In this document: positions 58,115 through 64,000 of the stretch, one piece after another
How positions within the stretch are numbered: position 1 is the first letter of the stretch
How the letters are laid out: each line of letters opens with the position of its first letter
NCBI GenBank assembly: GCA_034440615.1
Contig: JAOTOM010003702.1
Span: forward strand, 82,501-146,500
Length of the DNA: 64,000 nucleotides
Direction: 5' to 3'
Source: Ashinkailepas kermadecensis
Taxonomy: Eukaryota; Arthropoda; Thecostraca; Neolepadidae
Made by a program: the position numbers and the translations under genes
Notes under the pieces: model-generated
The model's input: only the letters and a program-made list of their open reading frames with translations
Database searches by the model: none
What the model was told of the DNA's origin: nothing

Positions 58115-58335
58115 GAGAGATATGGTTGTGAAGTATCGTGTCGTTCTGTTGTGGGATTTGGTTGTGAAGTGTCATACTGTGGTGCGACATGGTTGTGAAG
58201 TGGTGTGCTGTAGTGGGATATGGTTGTGAAGTGTCGTGCTGCGGTGGGATATGGTTGTGGAGTATCGTGCTGAGGTGAGATATGGTTGTGAAATGTGATG
58301 TGGTGGCATATGGTTGTCAAGTGTCGTGCTATGTT
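58115..58335. repeat. about 33-bp tandem repeat, 7 diverged copies
   Basis: Core GGGATATGGTTGTGAAGTGT then CGTGCTG recurs with substitutions and small length changes. Confidence 0.9.
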
Positions 58336-59054
58336 AAATTGGTGGCCTGTAGCCAGTGCTTTATTTGCCTGACCAAGTCGATAGTGTGGGAAAAAGCTGA
58401 TAAACATTAAACCAGTGAACCTGCCTCGGTTCCTTAGGAATGTGTTCATACTTCTCTCGACCAAGGACTACGTCACGTATACGTACGCAGAAGTTAAGAA
58501 GCTTTTACATGCACTGTATTTGTGCATGTCCCTGTGTCGCGTAGGTTGAAATGCAAGAACGAATAGTGAATGGAACACGTTAGTTAACAACGTACAAATC
58601 ACGTAGAACATTCTCTTCAACCCTGTACAAAAACATTTCAATCCGCTCTCCCCTGGCAATTGGGAGAGTTATTGGTTCCAAGTTAGCTCTTTTCAGTGTA
58701 CACGGATGTATGTGGATATTTTGTTGTGAAACTGACCAAGCCGCACTCGTATCGCGCAGCACGGTATGACTGGGTTAGCCATGCTATTCCCCGTTTGGTT
58801 TCATGCGACTTTATGAGTGACAGGTCAACGGAGCTGACCACAGGCGTGCGTGACTCGTAATTTCCGTTGCAAGAACAATGCATAATTGCATCATAACCAA
58901 GCAGCGAGACACATCTGGGCAATTATCGCCCCATTACCGCAATATAGGCGCAATTGGCTTTCCCACCAAATTCAGCCGAGGCGTTGCGAACTGGGTAATA
59001 AACCTCTGTTGCGGCTGCAATCACCGCATTCCACACCCAGCAGGGCGATCCTGG
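58336..59054. other. spacer without recognised gene
   Basis: Nothing recognised. Confidence 0.5.
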
Positions 59055-59420
59055 GGCTCCATGAAGCTGTCATTCAGCAGAAACGAACCGCATGCTGGGG
59101 AAACCCACATGCAGCATGGACGAACCGAACACTGCGTGAAGCCCGTCGCATATATGTGGCGATTGGTGTGTGAAGCTCACACTTTACAGAACATAACCGA
59201 GAAAATAACCAGAAAAAATAAAATCAACGAGCCGCATGTGTTGTGCGAGAAGCCCATATCCAGCTCAAACGAACCGTATGCTATGTGTAGTCCATATGGA
59301 GCATACACAACACGATTGTTCTGTGAAACTCACAGCTCACAGAAACGAGCCGTATGTTGTCTGAAAAGCCCACATCCAGCCAGAATGAGCTGTGTGTTGT
59401 TTGAAGCGCACATGCGACAG
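59055..59420. repeat. decayed about 45-bp tandem repeat
   Basis: Repeated cassettes with AAACGAACCGTATG, TTGTGTGAAGCCCACA and CCAGC cores at uneven spacing. The 190-codon plus-strand frame here shows the same repetition (NEPH.., NEPY.., CEKPI.., CLKSPH..) and is therefore a repeat shadow. Confidence 0.65.
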
Positions 59421-60310
59421 TGCGGTTTATGCAGTCATGCAAAACACTAGCGCGCGCATAGTGCGTGTTGCAGCACGCAGGGTTGTTTGGTAACGCAGGA
59501 GCGGTGGGCGAGACACGCGGCGCGACTTGGGACACAGATCGGCCCCCCGGCGCGTATCATGCTCGCCGATCAAGATGCATTGCCGGCCACACCACGACGC
59601 CGTCCTCACCATCGGCCTGTGCACGCCTACCCCTGCATCTCCATGGCGCGCGGCGCACTCCGTCAGTATCCAGCGCGACGGTGGCGGCCGTTCACCCACC
59701 GGATCCGTCCACCAGACTGGCCGCCGGATCCGTCCCCCACGACTCGGCCCAGCTAGCCGATGGGCGGCGGCGCGCCGACCGGCCACACGTCGTGACGGTG
59801 CGGTCGGCACCGGGCGGCACCTCCATCCCCGCGCCGCCATCCGGTCAGACGCCGATTTACGGCCGGGCGTCCGCTCTCGACGCGGGCCCGACCAGGTGCT
59901 GACATCTTCATGTTTGGCAATTACGCCGCGAGAGCGTCATCGGCCAGGTCGTGCGGCCGTGTAATGGACTGCACCCGGACGTCGCCAGCTGCTCGCCGCT
60001 TGAGGTCGCCGCGAGATGGCGCACGGCAGTTCTTCGGGTATGGGGTGTGGGGAGGGGGGAGTGGGTAGGCTCACGCGGGCGGTGTGCGCACCAAGACAGC
60101 CAGTCCAACAGCAGCCATGACCCATGTGACGGTGGAGTGAGCAGGTGAGCAGGTGTTGACGCGAGCCGATCGGACGGCCGAGGTGACCGCCTTGTCGCCA
60201 CACATCGGAGGGATCGGTCACTGCCTGCATGGCTGGTGCCGGCCACGCTGAGCGTTCTGAAGCTTCTGCCGTCGGTGGCTGCTGTCTGGTTCGGCATTGA
60301 CACGCGCAGA
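59421..60310. other. CpG-rich block without recognised gene
   Basis: GC-rich, CpG-dense sequence without tandem structure. Overlapping frames of 90-145 codons are open on both strands, expected at this composition. It could be a CpG-rich promoter region, but no initiator, exon or RNA motif supports that. Confidence 0.45.
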
Positions 60311-60714
60311 CGCTCGCTGTCAACTTGTTTGGAAGCTTTGCTCCATCTGCTACCTTCTCGTCGAATTTAGATAGCTTTTAATCTAATGTTTCCTGAATAA
60401 ATACGGGTCTGGACTTCTGAAGAAACCCGGGTTATGTTTTTCTGCGAAGCTTGCTTCAAGGTCGGCCACCGAGACTGGAAGGATATTCTATTGAGAAAAA
60501 CACGTATAATCGTGCCTGTTAAAAGGGTTAGTGAGAAAAATATTGAGCCGAGGCACTGCGGGAAAAACGTGGCATGCCTATATTCCCCCTAGGTCCGTCA
60601 GTGTCCTTTTGAACATGAACACATAGCGTTTGGATAGTGCACGGAGGTGAACAGATATAGCAACATACGGCGAAAAAACATCAGCACACAAAACAACCAT
60701 GATTGGAATTTTCG
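60311..60714. other. spacer without recognised gene
   Basis: AT-leaning unique sequence; nothing recognised. Confidence 0.5.
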
Positions 60715-60912
60715 CCAGAGCCCGTGCGATGATGGATGGCTCAAGATGGATGGATAGGTTGCGGCTTTACGACGCGCTCAGCAGCTGAGGCCATATGGCA
60801 TCGCCCGCCTATCACTCTGGCAGGAAGGGCGGGCATTGCGGGGAATCGAACCCCGTACCTCTGGCGTGCCAGACGCTCAGTTTAACCACTGAGCTACCAA
60901 GTGGGTGACTCA
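60715..60912 (-). mobile_element. tRNA-derived SINE
   Basis: On the minus strand the head carries a pol III box A (TAGCTCAGTGG) and a perfect box B (GGTTCGATTCC) inside a good T-arm (CGGGG/CCCCG) and D-arm (GCTC/GAGC). The acceptor ends do not pair and the anticodon arm is disrupted. It is therefore a tRNA relic and not a gene. A roughly 100-bp unrelated body follows (ATGCCCGCCC...GCAACC), then a (TCCA)-rich tail at about 60732-60760. SINEs with this plan are transcribed by RNA polymerase III and moved by a partner LINE. No target duplication was found. Confidence 0.8.
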
Positions 60913-61389
60913 ATAACCGCTTACATCGATATTTATTAACAACAATACAGTACCTGCTGCATTTCATCCACGCGCTACCAGTTAAATGCTCCGAGTTGGG
61001 GTTAAATGGCGCCTTGGCTACTTCCAAGGAAATAATACGAAGCCAACTTGCGAAAACACACACACAGCCACACACACATACACACACAAGCTTCCGCCGG
61101 ACATTAAACTAGTGCGGTGCGCAAAACACTGATTGACGTTGGCCTTCGAGAAGGTTTGTCAATCAGGAGGCATGTGACCTATTTCTATCCCAGTTAACCG
61201 ATCAGAGTCCGAAGTAGAAAATTAAAGCGTCCTTCACCTCCCACCTCACGCTGTTTACCTGCTGGTGACTGTCTGCCGTGACAACGTCTCTCTAGAGCAA
61301 GAGGCTCATCACAAACACGATAATATTCGAGTCGCAATTTGCGTTATGTGCCGTGGGCCTGTTGTTGACTGCGTTCGTGGACACTTGGA
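60913..61389. other. spacer without recognised gene
   Basis: Short CA-rich tract near 61053-61086. Nothing else recognised. Confidence 0.5.
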
Positions 61390-61620
61390 GCGTCACTGTA
61401 ATTCTCCAGTTGCATGCGTTCCTGAACCCCTTTAGCGTCACTGTGATTCTCCAGTTGCGTCTGTTCCTAAACCCCTTTAGCGTCACTGTGGTACACAAGT
61501 TGCGTGTACTCCTGAACCCTTTTAGCGTGACTGTGGTATTCCAGTTGCAGCATGTGTTCCTGATCCCTTTAGCCTGACTGTGGTTCTCTAGTTACGTGTG
61601 TTCCAAGACCCCTTTAGACA
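61390..61620. repeat. 45-bp tandem repeat, about 5 copies
   Basis: Unit AGCGTCACTGTGATTCTCCA then GTTGCGT..TTCCTRAACCCCTTT, moderately diverged. Confidence 0.92.
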
Positions 61621-62793
61621 AAGACAGCTGGCTCATGAGCGATGCAGCCGTGCAAATGCTGTGGTGAAGAAGGACGTGCAGGCATGTCCTGTCCGTCTCC
61701 CTGCAGGCACCAGCGAGATGCAGGTAGATTGTAATTAGTGGTGCTGACTAAAGACTGACGTTGACAGGATGTCTGTCATTGACAGCTATCCTTTCGGGTA
61801 GATAGCCATCGCGGGGAAACGAGTCGTTCATTCGCATCGTACATCGAAAGTCAAGGCCGTTACCACCTTTAGTATTCAGGTGGGTCCCACTACGGAGCGC
61901 AGGAACGACTGTCAAATTAGAGGGCTGAGGCGGAGTTGGAGAAACATGCAGATGGCGTCCGGAGTTCTAGGTTCCGGGCGGTCGTGACGCCCATGCCCGA
62001 GAAGAACACGAAGCCCTGCCTTTTTTATTCGAAACGCGGTTGGAGAGAATTATCCATAACAAATTCCACGACAAACTACCAAGGTCGTTGCACAATGGTA
62101 TCCCATTTGTTATGGAAATCACTCCATCGAGTTTTCCGGCGCTCCGAATCCACTTCTATGAGCCATAGGTTGATCCGGCTAATGAAAAAGGGCATACGGG
62201 CCATCGAACTTTTGACATCATGTCTTGCAACCTTGCAAAAAAACTGAACATACATCTGGTTTGGTACATGAAGAACAAGAAATCAGGTATCGGTAAAATT
62301 GGAAAAGAACAAGGATTTTGAACCTGCCACTTAGTATTTTCTGAGTCTGAGTGAGGTCATTACTAAAAGCCAGCAGGGGCCTAAAATGGTCCTATTTGGA
62401 AGCCTGTCAGAAACGTGGTCGACTTTGGCACCAAATGAAAGCGCTCATTACCGCAACATAAAATCGGATGCCTGTGTATTGCATGGCACTTTTGTGACAT
62501 TTTGTGACCTCTCGTGACCCCCAAAAAGTCATAATTAGGTGGCTGTTTCATTGGCTATTTCGCACATTCGGTGATAGAGGAACACAAAAAAAATTGCTTT
62601 GACGATATGACGACATTTCTTGCTGCGACTTTCAAAATTCCTGGTGCTGTAAACAGGTATGTTATGTATATGAGTGGAGCAGTAATGAGCAGTAATAAAG
62701 AGTCTTTATAGCTCATCTCCTGGGCCACAATTATGATAATGTGATATGATATGATAAGGTGATATGATGTGATGTGATATGATATGATAAGGT
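61621..62793. other. spacer; GATAT-rich tract at right end
   Basis: No gene recognised. 62733-62792 is a (GATAT)/(GTGAT) low-complexity stretch abutting the truncated LINE below. Confidence 0.5.
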
Positions 62794-63562
62794 GTTCAAG
62801 TATGGAGCCCATACACTAGGTGGGATATTGACCAATTAGAGAGAGTTCAACGAAGAGCTACTAATATCGTAAGGGGAATGTACAATGTGGTATATGCCGA
62901 CGGGTTAAAACTGTTCGGTACGTTTTCACTAAGATGTAGGACAATGATTTGATACAGGTATTCATGCTATTGAAGCGATTTGAACAGGCTTTTTTTCTTT
63001 CAGTTTGATTACGTCAGGCATACTAGGGTACATCCATATTAAATAACGAAATTGAACTGCCGTTTACTTGCAAGAAGTACTTTCTTCACGTAAAGGATAG
63101 TACATTCTTGGAACAACCTACCAGCAAGCATAGTATTAACTGAGTCGTTGAAAATATTTAAAAGACACCCACTTCGTCCATAATGGTGAAGCATTCCACA
63201 TTTACGATAGCATTATCAGTGACAGGTGGCTTGGGGCCGAGAATGTGTTAATGATAGGTAACAACATGCGATGCACTGGAAGTGTATGGGATGCCATATG
63301 TCTGACTGTAGGTGCATGTGCACATGTTCACGCGTGTGCGCAATGTACATGTGTGTATGTGTGTGTGTGTGTGTGTTTGTGTGTTTGTGTGTTTGTGTGT
63401 GTGTGTGTGCTTGTGTGTGTGGGTGTGTCTGTGTGTGTGTGTGTAAGAGTGCATGCTTATTCAAGCATAGATGTATTTAAGCGAAATGTATTATTGCACT
63501 GCCTTGTACAGCCCCAGGTAGCCTCCTGCTTTGACAATATATGATGGTGATGATGATGGTGT
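62794..63562 (+). mobile_element. 3' end of a second LINE (non-LTR retrotransposon), decayed
   Basis: From 62794 the plus strand reads VQVWSPYTRWDIDQLERVQ and RRATNIVRGMYNVVYADGLK. This is the conserved WSP...LE+VQRRAT block found after the reverse transcriptase of many non-LTR elements (CR1/L2/Jockey/RTE-like). After a stop near 62953 and a frame shift it continues FDYVRHTRVHPY, then VHSWNNLPASIVLTESLKIF (the WN-LP block). A probable 3' end with a TGATGG/TGATGATG tail lies at 63541-63562. A (GT)n tract interrupts it. No intact ORF and no target duplication recognised. Confidence 0.82.
63354..63444. repeat. (GT)n microsatellite
   Basis: About 45 GT-type dinucleotides with TTTGTG interruptions, inside the decayed LINE. 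Confidence 0.97.
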
Positions 63563-64000
63563 GGTTACCTCGCAGACCTTGGACACAATCCCATTTATAT
63601 CGCAACACGAAGAACACGAAGCCCACGGTCATAATATGGTCACACTTCCGGGTTTATCGCTATGCACGTCCTGACGTCGGAGTCTGAAGAAGAGATGATA
63701 TAAATATATATTCTCCCTTAAGCTTCTCGCACTGCGACAGTGCTTGCCAATCGACTCACTGCACCTTGTTATGCCCGTAGTCAAGGTAACACACTTCATT
63801 GGCATTGCATGGTTGTTAATATTCAATATAAATGTGTTGTGCATGCAGTAGCTGTGCTAGGTTACCAGGCTGACGTTTTGCTTTGACATTTATTGCAGAT
63901 TATATCAGACAGCCAATTTCACTGCAACATATGTCTGACGCATTTACTACACCCGGTTTTCAAATGGATGCTTTCAAACAGGCGTGAGACAGTGCAACAC
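63563..64000. other. spacer to window end
   Basis: Nothing recognised. Confidence 0.5.

Noticed and set aside
58878..59450. 190-codon ORF
   Set aside because: Its amino-acid repetition mirrors the degenerate 45-bp DNA repeat and there is no recognisable domain.
59421..60310. CpG island promoter
   Set aside because: GC- and CpG-rich but with no associated exon, initiator or RNA evidence; composition alone was judged insufficient.
60835..60910. Functional tRNA gene
   Set aside because: Box A, box B, D-arm and T-arm are good, but acceptor halves do not pair and the anticodon arm cannot form a 5-bp stem with a 7-base loop. A non-tRNA body and TCCA tail follow, so it is a SINE head.

Overview
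The window looks like non-coding, repeat-rich DNA from an arthropod nuclear genome, crustacean or chelicerate more likely than insect. There are no operons, rRNA genes or long intact genes. The arthropod signs are indirect: one spliced exon encoding the start of an immunoglobulin domain in the style of arthropod Sidestep-like cell-surface proteins (7166-7298, minus); degenerate AACCT (TTAGG-type) pentamers at 38830-38995; nuclear-receptor half-sites, two of them in the spacing of an ecdysone response element; and a very high load of micro- and minisatellites. The species cannot be named from the sequence.

Layout. 1-4528: a 58-bp minisatellite cut by the window edge, a (CT)n tract, a perfect 18-bp-stem hairpin and a decayed GC-rich minisatellite. 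4529-5933: a 5'-truncated non-LTR retrotransposon (RNase H plus zinc-knuckle end) flanked by an 8-bp target-site duplication. 7166-8965: the Ig exon, preceded in its own intron by about 27 copies of a 61-bp minisatellite, each carrying a copy of the intron's 3' splice-site region. 9591-10617: a TTAA-flanked inverted-repeat element full of AGGTCA motifs; a second TTAA element lies at 40643-41476. 11573-11950: an unrecognised exon-like ORF (minus). 12050-14795: a decayed Penelope-like element (minus) with direct pLTR-like repeats, reverse transcriptase, linker and GIY-YIG endonuclease.

15000-62000 is mostly non-coding, interrupted every few kb by tandem arrays: CRE-bearing 26-bp units, ACGTC pentamers, and 64-, 16-, 12-, 8-, 68-, 25-, 60-, 10-, 55-, 33- and 45-bp units. 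It also holds long (AT)n tracts, three pairs of diverged dispersed repeats, a candidate terminal coding exon (34708-34909, plus) and several unclassified short ORFs. At the right end are a tRNA-derived SINE (60715-60912, minus) and the 3' end of a second LINE (62794-63562, plus) interrupted by a (GT)n tract.

The genes do not form a pathway. The only host gene supported is the Ig-domain gene, of which one internal exon is visible. The most unusual structure is the intronic minisatellite built from a splice acceptor. The next most unusual is the recurrence of hormone-receptor-like palindromes inside transposon-like repeats.
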